The notes beneath the pieces were generated by a model. That model did not search any database and was not told the DNA's origin. It saw only the letters and a list, made by a program, of their open reading frames with translations. From Luteimonas salinisoli (GTDB lineage Bacteria; Pseudomonadota; Gammaproteobacteria; Xanthomonadales; Xanthomonadaceae), in assembly GCF_013425525.1 (NCBI RefSeq), contig NZ_JACCKA010000086.1, positions 24,877 through 88,876 on the forward strand: a DNA stretch of 64,000 nucleotides, given 5' to 3'. Below, one piece after another: positions 9,187 through 17,914 of the stretch. Each line of letters begins with the position of its first letter. Position 1 is the stretch's first letter. The position numbers and the translations under genes were made by a program.

Positions 9187-9609
9187 TCAGAACAGTTCGT
9201 CGCCGGGCAGCTTCGCCGCCTGCTTGAACCACTTGGTCAGCTGCGCCTCGTCGAGCTCCTCGTCCTCGTGGATGTGGAGATAGCGCACCTGCTCGTGCTT
9301 CGACTCCTCGGGCGGCGTGGGCCGCAGCGAGGCGCCATTGAGAAAAGTCACCTTCACGTATCGGGTGAAGCAGTGGTAGCTGAGGAACCAGCCCCGCCCC
9401 TCCACGCCATAGAAGGGCGAGTTCCAGCGCACCGCCTTGCGCACCTTGGGCACGGCTTTCTCCACCAGCGCATCCAGGCGTTCCCCCACCTCGCGCTTCC
9501 AGCCGGGCATCGCCTCGATGTAGGCCTGCACCGGGCCGTCGCCATCGCCCTTGGGGATCTGCGGGTTGCCGCCGGACAACAGGGCCGGCTTCTTCGCTGC
9601 CTTGGTCAT
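9187..9609 (-). CDS. DUF1801 domain protein
   Basis: A 140-residue protein with the DUF1801/YdhG-like core: an N-terminal Lys-rich stretch, VPKVRKAVRWNSPFYGVEGR, then FLSYHCFTRYVKVTFLNGA. This small fold is common in bacteria and of unknown biochemical role. The ATG at 9607-9609 gives the usual family length. The gene is divergent from the beta-lactamase-like gene, with about 290 nt between them. Confidence 0.75.
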   Translation of the reverse strand: MTKAAKKPALLSGGNPQIPKGDGDGPVQAYIEAMPGWKREVGERLDALVEKAVPKVRKAVRWNSPFYGVEGRGWFLSYHCFTRYVKVTFLNGASLRPTPPEESKHEQVRYLHIHEDEELDEAQLTKWFKQAAKLPGDELF

Positions 9610-9900
9610 GATCTGCACCTGATCGGGAGAGCCTGAGGGCACGGCTCCTGTCCAGAGCCTTGCGCCGGCACAATTGGACTGCAAACCGGCTCGCCACTCA
9701 AATGGGCGGTGACGCCGGACCCTGCACGATGCCGCAACACAGGCCTCCGCTCGCTCCAAGCCGCCGCGAGCAGGCCGACGCATGCCAACCGTCGCCCCGA
9801 TCGGGCGCCCATCCGCGCTATCGGCGTTTCCGTCGCATCGCGGTTGATCGACGTGCGTGGCGACGTCAGCCTGCCCCGATCCTTCACCGGTAGCCGCCGC

Positions 9901-11361
9901 ATGAAACTCCTCGCTGCCTGCCTGGGCGTGCTCTGGGCGCTGGCGTCCGCCGCCGCATCGGCGGCACCAGCGGGCCCCGGGCCGGAATCCGCGGCCGCAC
10001 GCATCCGCGAGGACGTGCTGCCTGCCCACTACCTGGAAGGCCACCACACCGCCAAGTCCATCCCGCAGGCGATGCTGGAGCAGGGCATCCCCGGGGTCGG
10101 CATCGCCTTCATCGACGACGGCGAGATCGGCTGGCAGCTCGCGTTCGGCTACGCCGACCTGCGGCGCGGCACCGCGGTCACGCCGGACACGGTGTTCGCG
10201 GCGGCATCGCTGAGCAAACCGGTGGCGGCCATGGCGGCCCTGCATCTGGCGGGCCGCGGCCTGATCGGCCTCGACGACGACGTCAATCTGCATCTGCGCG
10301 GCTGGGAGATCCCCGTCGACCGGTTCACCGAGACCGAGAAGGTCACCCTGCGCCGGCTGATCGGCCATACCGCGGGCGTCAAGAACCACCTGTGGTCGTC
10401 CTACGCGCCCGGCGCGGAGCTGCCGACGGTGGAGGCCATGCTCGCGGGCACCGCGCCTTCGGTGGATCCGCCGGCCGTGGTCGAGTCCGTTCCCGGCCAG
10501 CGCTACCGGTACTCGAATCCCGGCTACGCCATCGTCCAGAAGCTGATACAGGACGCGACCGGCCAGGATTTCGCCACCGCCATCGATCGGATCGTATTCG
10601 CGCCTGCCGGCATGCGGCGCAGCTCCTTCGTGCAGCCGCTGCCGCCGGCGTTGAGGGCCGAGGCCGCCACCGGCTACGCGGAAGACCTGCAGCCCTACCC
10701 CGACCGGTCGTTCCCCTTCCTGGCCGCGGGCGGGCTGTGGTCCACGCCCGGCGACCTTGCACGTTTCGCGGCCACCCTCATGGCCGACCATGGACCGGGC
10801 CGGAACCGGATCGTTTCGGACGCGCTGGCGGCGGAGGTCTTCGCCCGCTCCGACGCCAGGCTGGGCTTCACCAAGAAGCTGGGCCCGGGCGAACTGCTGT
10901 TCGAACACTGGGGCAGCAACGCCGGTTTCACCAGCTACCTGGTCGGCTCGCTCCCGCACCGGCAAGCGCTGGTCGTGATGACCAACAGCGACCAGGGCTT
11001 CGACCTGATGGCGTCGATCGCCCGCGCGGTGGCCCGGGAGTATGGCTGGGCGCTGCTGGAACCCGAGGTCTACCGGGAAACCGCCGTCCCCCTGGACGCG
11101 CTGGAGCGCTTCGCCGGCACCTACGGCGCGGAAGAGGATGGCGGAGACAGGCTGTCGTTCACGCCGGCGCAGGGCGGGCTCCTCCTCCTCCGGGAACCCG
11201 GCGCGGAGGCCGCGCAGGCGCTCGTCCCCGTCGGCGACGAGACCTTCCTTTCAATTCCGCGCAACACCAGCTACCGGTTCCTCGAGGCGAAGGACGGCGG
11301 CATCGGCTGGGTGCGCGTGACCGCCGCCAGCGGCGACAACAATGACTTCCCGCGGAACTAG
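9901..11361 (+). CDS. Secreted serine beta-lactamase-like hydrolase (class C / esterase family)
   Basis: A 486-residue protein with a Sec signal peptide (MKLLAACLGVLWALASAAAS) followed by a penicillin-binding-protein/class C beta-lactamase fold. The catalytic SxxK is S103-L-S-K106, the second motif is Y204-S-N206, and the KTG-equivalent is H336-W-G-S. A C-terminal DUF3471-like beta domain occupies about residues 395-486. The HxG third motif is common in the wider serine-hydrolase group (esterases, peptidases), so true beta-lactam hydrolysis is unproven. The protein is predicted to be periplasmic. The start at 9901 is chosen because the signal peptide begins there. Confidence 0.82.
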   Translation: MKLLAACLGVLWALASAAASAAPAGPGPESAAARIREDVLPAHYLEGHHTAKSIPQAMLEQGIPGVGIAFIDDGEIGWQLAFGYADLRRGTAVTPDTVFAAASLSKPVAAMAALHLAGRGLIGLDDDVNLHLRGWEIPVDRFTETEKVTLRRLIGHTAGVKNHLWSSYAPGAELPTVEAMLAGTAPSVDPPAVVESVPGQRYRYSNPGYAIVQKLIQDATGQDFATAIDRIVFAPAGMRRSSFVQPLPPALRAEAATGYAEDLQPYPDRSFPFLAAGGLWSTPGDLARFAATLMADHGPGRNRIVSDALAAEVFARSDARLGFTKKLGPGELLFEHWGSNAGFTSYLVGSLPHRQALVVMTNSDQGFDLMASIARAVAREYGWALLEPEVYRETAVPLDALERFAGTYGAEEDGGDRLSFTPAQGGLLLLREPGAEAAQALVPVGDETFLSIPRNTSYRFLEAKDGGIGWVRVTAASGDNNDFPRN

Positions 11362-11394
11362 GCTTCGGCCTTTCCAATATCTCCGGCATCGCCG

Positions 11395-11745
11395 TCACCG
11401 CATGATCTTCTCCAGCGCCTTGCCCTTCGCCAGTTCGTCGATCAGCTTGTCCAGGCAGCGGACGTTGCGCACCAGCGGATCCTCGATATCCTCCACGCGC
11501 ACGCCGCAGACCACCCCCTTGATCAGCGCACTGTTCGGGTGGATGGCCGGGGCCTCGGCGAAGAAGGTCTGGAAGTCGCTTTCCTTGTCGATCTGCTGCC
11601 GCAGCCCGCTGTCGCTGTATCCGGTCAGCCAGCGGATCACCTGGTCGACCTCCTCCCGGGTGCGCTGCTTGCGCTCCGCCTTCGCAAGGTACAGCGGATA
11701 CACCTTCGAGAACTTCATCGTGGCCATGCGATGGTCGTTCTTCAT
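11395..11745 (-). CDS. DUF2200 family protein
   Basis: A 116-residue cytosolic protein that matches the DUF2200 family as remembered: [19 protein letters not shown] near the start, then [12 protein letters not shown], then a C-terminal segment on partner subunits ([18 protein letters not shown]). The ATG at 11745 is preceded by a perfect GGAGGA four bases upstream. Function is unknown. It lies directly downstream of the attC-like site at 11901 and may be a former integron cassette. Confidence 0.75.
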   Translation of the reverse strand: MKNDHRMATMKFSKVYPLYLAKAERKQRTREEVDQVIRWLTGYSDSGLRQQIDKESDFQTFFAEAPAIHPNSALIKGVVCGVRVEDIEDPLVRNVRCLDKLIDELAKGKALEKIMR

Positions 11746-11900
11746 TGCTCCTCCGATGGTGGGCCGAGCGGTTCGTCCTGCCTGCATTGCATCGCACTCG
11801 CGATCCCAGCGGAATGCACGCTCCGACGAAAGCGACAGGCACCCCGGGCCGCGCTGGAACTGATTGACGTGGCCGAACGCCCGCTTGTGAAAGCTGGCCC

Positions 11901-11954
11901 CCTGACCTAGGCGATGCCGCGAAGCGGCACCGGCCTGAATGAATTGGCGGACCG
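11901..11954 (-). other. attC-like recombination site (degenerate)
   Basis: On the minus strand it reads AATTCATTCAGGCC, then GGTGCCGCTTCGCGGCATCG, then CCTAGGTCAGG. This is very close to the middle of the classic aadA-type attC (AATTCATTCAAGCCG...CCGCTTCGCGGC...TTCAGG). The outer core boxes (RYYYAAC/GTTRRRY) are not preserved, so the site is probably no longer recombinogenic. The preceding gene terminates inside it, as integron cassette genes often do. Confidence 0.6.
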
Positions 11955-12329
11955 CGCACCGCCGGCGCTTGCGCACCGGTGACGCACCAGCTCCCGGCCG
12001 GGCGCGCTCGTCCTGTCGATCAGCCTGCGCCCATCCGCCGAGAGCGTGAACTTCGCGGTGGCGAGCCACGTTTCGCCTTCGCCGGACAACTCCGAGATGA
12101 GCGCGATCTCGTCGCCACGAACTACTACTGCCTCGATCGGGCCTTCGCTTTCCCAGTAGGAGATGTGGTTGGGTGCGATCCGAAGGATCAAGTCGTCGAT
12201 GTGGGCATCGCACGAACCGGGGCTGCCGGCCCAATGACCGACGAAGCGGTCCGGAACCGTGGCCGCCGGATGCCCTGCGGAGAGTTGAAGCGGCAGTAGC
12301 AATGCGGCGATCGCGGCGATGATCTTCAT
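11907..12329 (-). CDS. Secreted small protein of unknown function
   Basis: A 140-residue protein with a clear signal peptide ([19 protein letters not shown]). The mature part carries a [10 protein letters not shown] motif near its N-terminus, two cysteines likely to form a disulfide, and beta-strand-rich text, suggesting a small lipocalin- or cystatin-like fold. That is inference. The last twelve codons and the stop lie inside the attC-like site, so the gene behaves like an integron cassette. The start at 12329 is set by the signal peptide. Confidence 0.6.
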   Translation of the reverse strand: MKIIAAIAALLLPLQLSAGHPAATVPDRFVGHWAGSPGSCDAHIDDLILRIAPNHISYWESEGPIEAVVVRGDEIALISELSGEGETWLATAKFTLSADGRRLIDRTSAPGRELVRHRCASAGGARSANSFRPVPLRGIA

Positions 12330-12629
12330 TGGTTTCCCAAGCGTCCGGTCGACCGAATACGCCCATTTCTTCGAGGGTCCGCGCATGGATTTTTTCCTCA
12401 GTTCGGCCAGCCTCTCCGGCCGTGTTGCAAGCCTAGCCGAGATCGCCTGGGCTCCCGGCAAGCAGGATGAAAATCAGGTGCTTGTCCGACGTGCCCAACA
12501 TTGCGACACGATTTCCGCCAGAGCGGGCCTGTGGCCCACAAGCAGCTCCAAGACACGCGCCGCAGGCCCCTTGCATTCCTCAGGCCGCCAATCCATCATG
12601 CATCGCAATTGCAACGCACGAGGTACCGC
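12330..12629. other. Divergent intergenic region, nothing recognised
   Basis: 300 nt between the secreted-protein gene (minus) and the toxin-antitoxin pair (plus). No repeat, RNA or convincing promoter was recognised. Confidence 0.45.
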
Positions 12630-12908
12630 ATGAAGACCGCATCGCTGCCCTCGCTCCGGGTCGAACCGGCACTGCGCGAGGCCGCCGAAGCCGTGCTGCA
12701 GGAAGGCGAAACCCTCTCCAGCTTCGTCGAGCGGTCGGTCCGTGCGCAGGTTCAGCTGCGCCAGCAGCAGGAAGCGTTCATCTCCCGCGGCCTGGCCTCG
12801 CGCGAGCGCGCCCGCGCCAGCGGTCACTACGTAGAGGCGGACGAGGTCGTGGCCGGACTGGAAACCCGCCTGAAGGCCGCACGCAGAAAGCGGGCGCGCC
12901 CGGGATGA
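12630..12908 (+). CDS. Antitoxin of a type II toxin-antitoxin pair (YlcI/YnfO-like)
   Basis: A 92-residue protein opening with a short beta/helix segment (LPSLRVEPALREAAEAVLQE), which fits a ribbon-helix-helix DNA-binding region, followed by a charged helical C-terminus (RQQQEAFISRGLASRERARA) of the type that wraps RelE/ParE toxins. Its stop overlaps the start of the toxin gene (ATGA), indicating translational coupling. It is expected to repress its own promoter and neutralise the toxin. Confidence 0.75.
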   Translation: MKTASLPSLRVEPALREAAEAVLQEGETLSSFVERSVRAQVQLRQQQEAFISRGLASRERARASGHYVEADEVVAGLETRLKAARRKRARPG

Positions 12909-13207
12909 ACTTCCGCGTCCGCTTCACGGAGGAAGCGCGCGAAGACCTCCACCGCCTGTACGACTGGCTACTGGAGCGCGCCGATGGTGCGGTGGCCGAT
13001 CGTGCACTGCAGGCAATCCGCGACGGCATCACGGTGCTGCAGCTGGCGCCGCTCAGCTGCCGCAGGGCGGACGGCGGCGATTCTTTCCTGCGTGAACTCG
13101 TCATCGGCTTCGGCACCAGCGGCTACGTGCTGTTGTTCGAGGTCGAGGACGACCGGACGGTCACGGTGCTCGCGGCACGGCATCAGCGGGAAGAGGACTA
13201 TCATTGA
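12905..13207 (+). CDS. RelE/ParE-family toxin
   Basis: A 100-residue protein with the ParE/RelE fold signature: VRFTEEAREDLHRLYDWL at the N-terminus, LRELVIGFGTSGYVLLFEV in the middle, and the terminal strand TVTVLAARHQREEDY. This C-terminal ARHQREEDY-type ending is characteristic of the ParE-like plasmid-stabilisation family. Members inhibit DNA gyrase or cleave mRNA on the ribosome; which one applies is not visible. The start overlaps the antitoxin stop. Confidence 0.85.
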   Translation: MNFRVRFTEEAREDLHRLYDWLLERADGAVADRALQAIRDGITVLQLAPLSCRRADGGDSFLRELVIGFGTSGYVLLFEVEDDRTVTVLAARHQREEDYH

Positions 13208-13489
13208 CGGGCATCGAATCACCCGCCCGAGCCCCACGCTCGCAGTTTTCCGAAGCCAATCGCATGCGCTGCGCCAAGAGGGACGCGCTGATCGGCACCC
13301 TGCAATCCTGACGGTACATCTCCGCAATGCCCCCACGCCTCTCGTCGAATCGGCGCACCATGGGGGAGCTGCTTTTCCGCCCAAGCGATCGGCCGAGCGA
13401 ACCACCCGGGAATGACCTCCGAGAGCGGCGCCAACCAGGCGCCGCTCTCCCGCGAGGCGCGCGGCCCGCCGCACGCCTGCATTCGTCGC

Positions 13490-14035
13490 TCAAGCCGCCG
13501 CGCGCAGCCGCACCGCCGGGAAATCCACCGGCACCGCCAGCGCCACGTTCACGTAGTTGGTGAACAGGTTGAGCGCCACGTGCGCCAGCAGCTCGACCAC
13601 CTCGCCATCGTCGAAGCCCGCCGCGCGCAGCGCCTGCACCTCGGCCGCGTCCACCTGGCCGCGCTGCTCCACCACGGCCAACGCGAAGCGCAGCGCCGCG
13701 GCGGTCTTCGGGTCGGCGGAGCGGCCGTCCTGCGCCTCGCTCATCTCCTCGGCGCTGGCGCCGGCCTTGCGGCCCAGCACGGTGTGCGCGGCCAGGCAGT
13801 ACTCGCAGGCGTTGCGGTTGGCGATGGCCACCGCCACCTGCTCGCCCAGCCGCGCCGGCAGGGCCCCGCCGCCCAGCGCGCCGAACGCGCCCCACATCGA
13901 CCTGAGCGCGGCGGGCGAATTGGCCACCGCGCGGAACATGTTGGGGGTGGCGCCGAAGGCGGCGTGGATCTCGGCCAGCAGGGCCTGGCGGTCGGGGGTG
14001 GTGGTGGCCGGGTCGACCAGGGGGATGCGGGACAT
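13490..14035 (-). CDS. Carboxymuconolactone decarboxylase / AhpD-like protein
   Basis: A 181-residue helical protein with the redox-type motif NACEYCLAAHT (CxxC followed by H), characteristic of the AhpD/carboxymuconolactone decarboxylase family. Such proteins act as alkylhydroperoxidase-like thiol reductants or as decarboxylases. The intact Cys pair argues for a peroxidase-like role. It is transcribed divergently from an AraC regulator 86 bp away, a common arrangement in which the regulator controls this gene. Confidence 0.85.
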   Translation of the reverse strand: MSRIPLVDPATTTPDRQALLAEIHAAFGATPNMFRAVANSPAALRSMWGAFGALGGGALPARLGEQVAVAIANRNACEYCLAAHTVLGRKAGASAEEMSEAQDGRSADPKTAAALRFALAVVEQRGQVDAAEVQALRAAGFDDGEVVELLAHVALNLFTNYVNVALAVPVDFPAVRLRAAA

Positions 14036-14120
14036 GGGGTGCTCCTTTGCGTGGGCCGCCGGGATTGGCGGCAGCGGCTAGACTAGGCGCCCGTTCTGGA
14101 CGCATGGCGCCGAAACGTCC

Positions 14121-15020
14121 ATGAAATCTGCCGATTCGTCCACGCCACCCGCGGCCGGTCCGGCACCGGTCGACCGCCTGGCCGCCCTGCTCGATCGCTT
14201 CCACGTGCACGCCGAGCTGTTCCACACCGGCCCGCTGTGCGGCCTGCACGTGTTCGACCCCGCGCCCGGGCGCGCCTTCCTGCACGTGCTGCGCCGGGGC
14301 ACGATGGAGGTGGTGCACCGCGGCGCCCACGGCCTGGTGCGCACCGCGCTTGCCGAGCCCACCCTGCTGCTGTTCGCGCGCCCGGTGCACCACGAATTCC
14401 ACAACGCCCCGGTGGACGGCGCGGACTTCACCTGCGCCACGCTCGATTTCGACGGCGGCGCGCGCAACCCCATCGTGCAGTCGCTCCCCGCCATGCTGGC
14501 GGTGCCGCTGGCCGCGGTGGACGGCCTGGCCCCCACCCTCGACCTGCTGTTCGCCGAAGCCGACCGCGTGCGCTGCGGCTCGCGCCTGCTGGCCGGCCGC
14601 CTGTTCGAGGTGCTGCTGGTGCAGGTGCTGCGCTGGGCGCTTGATCACCCGACGCAATCCGGCGTGGACCGCGGCACCCTCGCCGGCCTGTCGCACCCGC
14701 AGCTGGCCCGGGCGCTCACCGCGCTGCACGCACGCCCCGCCGAGCCCTGGCCGCTCGAACGCCTGGCCGCGCAGGCCGGCATGTCGCGCAGCGCCTTCGC
14801 CGCCGCGTTCAAGCACGCCGTGGGCACCACACCCGCCGCCTACGTGCTCGACTGGCGCCTGGGCCTGGCCGCCACCCGCCTGCGCGAGGGACGCACGGTG
14901 AAGCAGGTGGCGCATGAGCTTGGGTTCGCGGAGGCGGGGGCGTTGTCTAAGGCGTTTCGTAGGCGGTATGGGGTGTCGCCACGGGGGTGGAGTGGTACAG
15001 GATATGCATCCGGTGGATAG
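14121..15020 (+). CDS. AraC-family regulator with cupin-type sensor domain
   Basis: A 299-residue protein. Residues 15-190 form a cupin_6-like ligand domain (for example GPLCGLHVFDPAPGRAFLHV), and the last 100 residues a double helix-turn-helix (LERLAAQAGMSRSAFAAAFK, then VKQVAHELGFAEAGALSKAF). AraC proteins of this class commonly control adjacent redox or dehydrogenase genes. The divergent carboxymuconolactone decarboxylase-like gene is the obvious target. Confidence 0.87.
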   Translation: MKSADSSTPPAAGPAPVDRLAALLDRFHVHAELFHTGPLCGLHVFDPAPGRAFLHVLRRGTMEVVHRGAHGLVRTALAEPTLLLFARPVHHEFHNAPVDGADFTCATLDFDGGARNPIVQSLPAMLAVPLAAVDGLAPTLDLLFAEADRVRCGSRLLAGRLFEVLLVQVLRWALDHPTQSGVDRGTLAGLSHPQLARALTALHARPAEPWPLERLAAQAGMSRSAFAAAFKHAVGTTPAAYVLDWRLGLAATRLREGRTVKQVAHELGFAEAGALSKAFRRRYGVSPRGWSGTGYASGG

Positions 15021-15037
15021 GCCCTGCTGGGTCGAAT

Positions 15038-15064
15038 TGCTGGAACGCCCGCGTGGTTCCAGCA
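15038..15064. repeat. Nine-bp perfect inverted repeat before hsdR
   Basis: TGCTGGAAC (15038-15046) and GTTCCAGCA (15056-15064) form a hairpin with a 9-nt loop just after the AraC stop codon. It has no U-run, so it could be a Rho-type 3' end, an operator for the restriction operon, or an insertion scar. Confidence 0.5.
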
Positions 15065-15151
15065 GGCCCAGGAAGCACTTTGGGGCAGCGCCCAGAACTT
15101 GGGCGACGGGCGCCTATGGGAGTAGGCTTGGACCTCTCAGGGGAGACGCAA

Positions 15152-17914
15152 GTGGCGCCGCTAACGCCGGAGCAACTGGCAAGGGAACGCATCGACGCGC
15201 TGCTGGAAGCGGCGGGCTGGATCATCCAGGACAGCGCCGACTTCAACCGCAAAGCGGGGGAAGGCGTTGCCGTGCGCGAGTTCGCTACCAAGGCCGGCCC
15301 GTGCGACTACCTCCTGTTCGTCGGCGACAAGGCCTGTGGTGTGATTGAAGCCAAGAAGGCCGGCATTACGCTCAGCGGCGTCGCCGAGCAAGCTGCCCGC
15401 TACCTGTCCCAACTGCCTGACCACGTCGCGTGCTGGGCCAATACCCTGCGCTTCGACTACGAATCCACCGGCGAGGAAACCTTCTTCCGCGACGCCGCGG
15501 ATCCCGCCCCGCGCTCGCGCCGTGTCTTCGCCTTCCACCAGCCGTCCACACTGCACGCATGGCTGAAGGAAGAGGACACCCTGCGAAAGCGCCTGCGGCA
15601 CATGCCGACGCTGGACCCATCAGGATTGCGCGACTGCCAGATCGACGCCGTCGAAGGCCTTGAGCGCTCGCTGGCGGACGACAGGCCCCGGGCCCTGATC
15701 CAGATGGCCACCGGCGCCGGCAAGACCTTCACCGCCTGCACTTTCAGTTGGCGCCTGCTCAAGCACGCCAAGGCGAAACGCATCCTGTTCCTGGTCGACC
15801 GCAACAACCTCGGCGACCAGACGCTCAAGGAGTACCAGAACTACGAACCGCCCGGTGCGGGCCGCAAGTTCACCCAGACCTATATAGTCCAGCACCTCCA
15901 CGGCAGCCAGATCGACAAGGACGCCAAGGTGGTCATCACCACCATCCAGCGCCTGTACGCAATGCTGCGAGGCGACGAGCTGGACGAATCCGCCGAGGAA
16001 GGCTCGGCGTTCGAGACCTGGGCCAACGAAGAAGGCGAACTGCGCCCGGTCGAGTACAACCCGGCCATCCCGCCCGAAACCTTCGATTTCATCGTCACCG
16101 ACGAGTGCCACCGCTCCATCTACGGCCTGTGGCGGCAGGTGCTCGACTACTTCGACGCCCACCTGATCGGCCTCACCGCCACGCCGAGCAAGCACACGCT
16201 GGGCTTCTTCAACAGCAACCTCGTCGCCGAATATCCCTACGAGCAATCGGTGGTGGACGGCGTCAACGTCGGCTTCGAGGTGTTCCGCATCAAGACCCAG
16301 GTCGGCGAGGAAGGCGGCACCGTCGAAGGCGGCTACAAGGTGCCCGTGCGTGATCGCCGCACCCGGGCCATCCGCTACAAGCAGCTTGACGAGGACCTCG
16401 GCTACACGAAGAAAGAACTGGACAACTCCGTCACCGTTCCAAACCAGATCCGTGCCGTCCTGCGTTGTTACCGCGACAACCTGTTCACCGAACTGTTCCC
16501 CGGCCGCAGCGGACAGTGGGTGCCCAAGACACTGATCTTCGCGAAGGACGACAACCACGCCGAGGAGATCGTGCAGGCCTGCTGGGAAGTATTCGGGCAG
16601 GGCAATGAGTTCGCCAAGAAGATCACCTACCAGACCAGCGAGAAGCCCAAGGAACTGATCAAGGCCTTCCGCGTCGATCCGTTCCCGCGTATCGCGGTCA
16701 CCGTCGACATGATCGCCACCGGCACCGACATCAAGCCCGTGGAATGCCTGATCTTCATGCGCGACGTGAAGTCGGAGGGTTACTACGAGCAGATGAAGGG
16801 CCGGGGCGTGCGCACCATCCGTAACGCCGACCTGCAGCAAGTAACCCCTGACGCGCAGACTAAGACCCGTTTCGTGCTGGTGGATGCCGTGGGCGTCACC
16901 GAGGGCATGAAGTCCGTCTCGCAGCCGCTGGAGCGCAAGCGCGCCATCGGTTTCGACAAGCTGATCGACCAGATCGCGCAGGGTCGCCGCGACCCGGATG
17001 CGATCTCCAGTCTTGCCGGCCGTCTGGCGGCGCTGGACCGCCAGATCGACGACGAGGACCGCCAGCGAATCGCCACCGTCGCCAAGGGCACCAGCCTCAA
17101 GGCGCTGGCCGCCAAGCTGCTGCAGTCCATCAGCCCCGACATCATCGAGGCCGCCGTCAATGACCGCCACGGCAGTGTCGAGGCCGCCACGCAGAAGGAA
17201 GTGGAAGCCGTCGAGGCCGATCTGCGCGAAGACGCCTGCGCTCCGCTGGATGACGCCGATCTACGCAATCTGATCAAGGCGATCAAGAAGAAGACCGATA
17301 TCGTCATCGACGAGGGCACCACCGATGAAGTGCTCGAAGCCGGCTACGACCTGAAGCAGGCCCAGCAGCGCGTCACCTCCTTCCGTGAGTTCATCGACAC
17401 GCACAAGGACGAGTTGCTCGCCCTGCAGATACTCTACAACCAGCCCTTCCCGAAGCGCCGGCTCACCTACGCCAGCGTCAAGCAACTGGCGCAGGCGCTG
17501 GCCGATCCACCGACTCACCTCACCACTGCCGATGTGTGGCAGGCCTACAAGCGGCTGGAAGCCACGCTGGTGCGGGGTGCCCCCAGCGACAAGGTGCTCA
17601 CCGACGTCATCTCACTGGTGCGCTTCGCCACCGGCCAGGCCGACCTGCTGGAGCCGTACTCGGCCCGGGTCGAACAGAAATTCAATCTTTGGATCGGCCG
17701 CCAGAAGAAGGCCGGCCGCGACTTCAACGAGGACCAGATGAATTGGCTCAAAGCCATCCGCGACTATCTCGCCGCCAATGTAGAGATTGCCCCCGCCGAC
17801 CTGATGCGTGACCACCCGTTCGCCGACTGGGGCGGGGTGATCGAGGCGCGCAAGCTGTTTGGAACCGAACTCAACGGGGTGCTTGATGAGTTGACCGAGG
17901 CATTGGTGGCATGA
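15152..17914 (+). CDS. hsdR: Type I restriction enzyme, R subunit (EcoEI-like)
   Basis: The motor and nuclease subunit of a type I restriction-modification complex, 920 residues. The N-terminal PD-(D/E)xK nuclease shows CDYLLF then GVIEAKK. The helicase has Walker A ATGAGKT (Lys about residue 191), the DECH box at about residue 317 and the late motif QMKGRGVRTI. The C-terminal EcoEI-type domain follows. GTG at 15152 is preferred: GGGGAGA lies six bases upstream and the family usually begins LTPEQLARERID. An ATG at 15116 would add 12 residues. The gene overlaps hsdS by ATGA. Confidence 0.93.
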   Translation: MAPLTPEQLARERIDALLEAAGWIIQDSADFNRKAGEGVAVREFATKAGPCDYLLFVGDKACGVIEAKKAGITLSGVAEQAARYLSQLPDHVACWANTLRFDYESTGEETFFRDAADPAPRSRRVFAFHQPSTLHAWLKEEDTLRKRLRHMPTLDPSGLRDCQIDAVEGLERSLADDRPRALIQMATGAGKTFTACTFSWRLLKHAKAKRILFLVDRNNLGDQTLKEYQNYEPPGAGRKFTQTYIVQHLHGSQIDKDAKVVITTIQRLYAMLRGDELDESAEEGSAFETWANEEGELRPVEYNPAIPPETFDFIVTDECHRSIYGLWRQVLDYFDAHLIGLTATPSKHTLGFFNSNLVAEYPYEQSVVDGVNVGFEVFRIKTQVGEEGGTVEGGYKVPVRDRRTRAIRYKQLDEDLGYTKKELDNSVTVPNQIRAVLRCYRDNLFTELFPGRSGQWVPKTLIFAKDDNHAEEIVQACWEVFGQGNEFAKKITYQTSEKPKELIKAFRVDPFPRIAVTVDMIATGTDIKPVECLIFMRDVKSEGYYEQMKGRGVRTIRNADLQQVTPDAQTKTRFVLVDAVGVTEGMKSVSQPLERKRAIGFDKLIDQIAQGRRDPDAISSLAGRLAALDRQIDDEDRQRIATVAKGTSLKALAAKLLQSISPDIIEAAVNDRHGSVEAATQKEVEAVEADLREDACAPLDDADLRNLIKAIKKKTDIVIDEGTTDEVLEAGYDLKQAQQRVTSFREFIDTHKDELLALQILYNQPFPKRRLTYASVKQLAQALADPPTHLTTADVWQAYKRLEATLVRGAPSDKVLTDVISLVRFATGQADLLEPYSARVEQKFNLWIGRQKKAGRDFNEDQMNWLKAIRDYLAANVEIAPADLMRDHPFADWGGVIEARKLFGTELNGVLDELTEALVA

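Noticed and set aside
6242..9283. Plus-strand frame of about 1,010 codons opposite the 862-residue protein gene
   Set aside because: Composition (repeated Arg/Leu/Val/Gly/His) is that of a shadow. The minus-strand frame has an RBS and domain-like segments.
9901..11361. Calling the serine hydrolase a true AmpC beta-lactamase
   Set aside because: The third motif is HWGS, not KTG, and a C-terminal extra domain is present, both more typical of related esterases/peptidases; described only as beta-lactamase-like.
13219..13482. Minus-strand frame with partly protein-like text between the toxin and the carboxymuconolactone decarboxylase gene
   Set aside because: No start with RBS, no recognised family, and composition alone was not convincing; left as intergenic.
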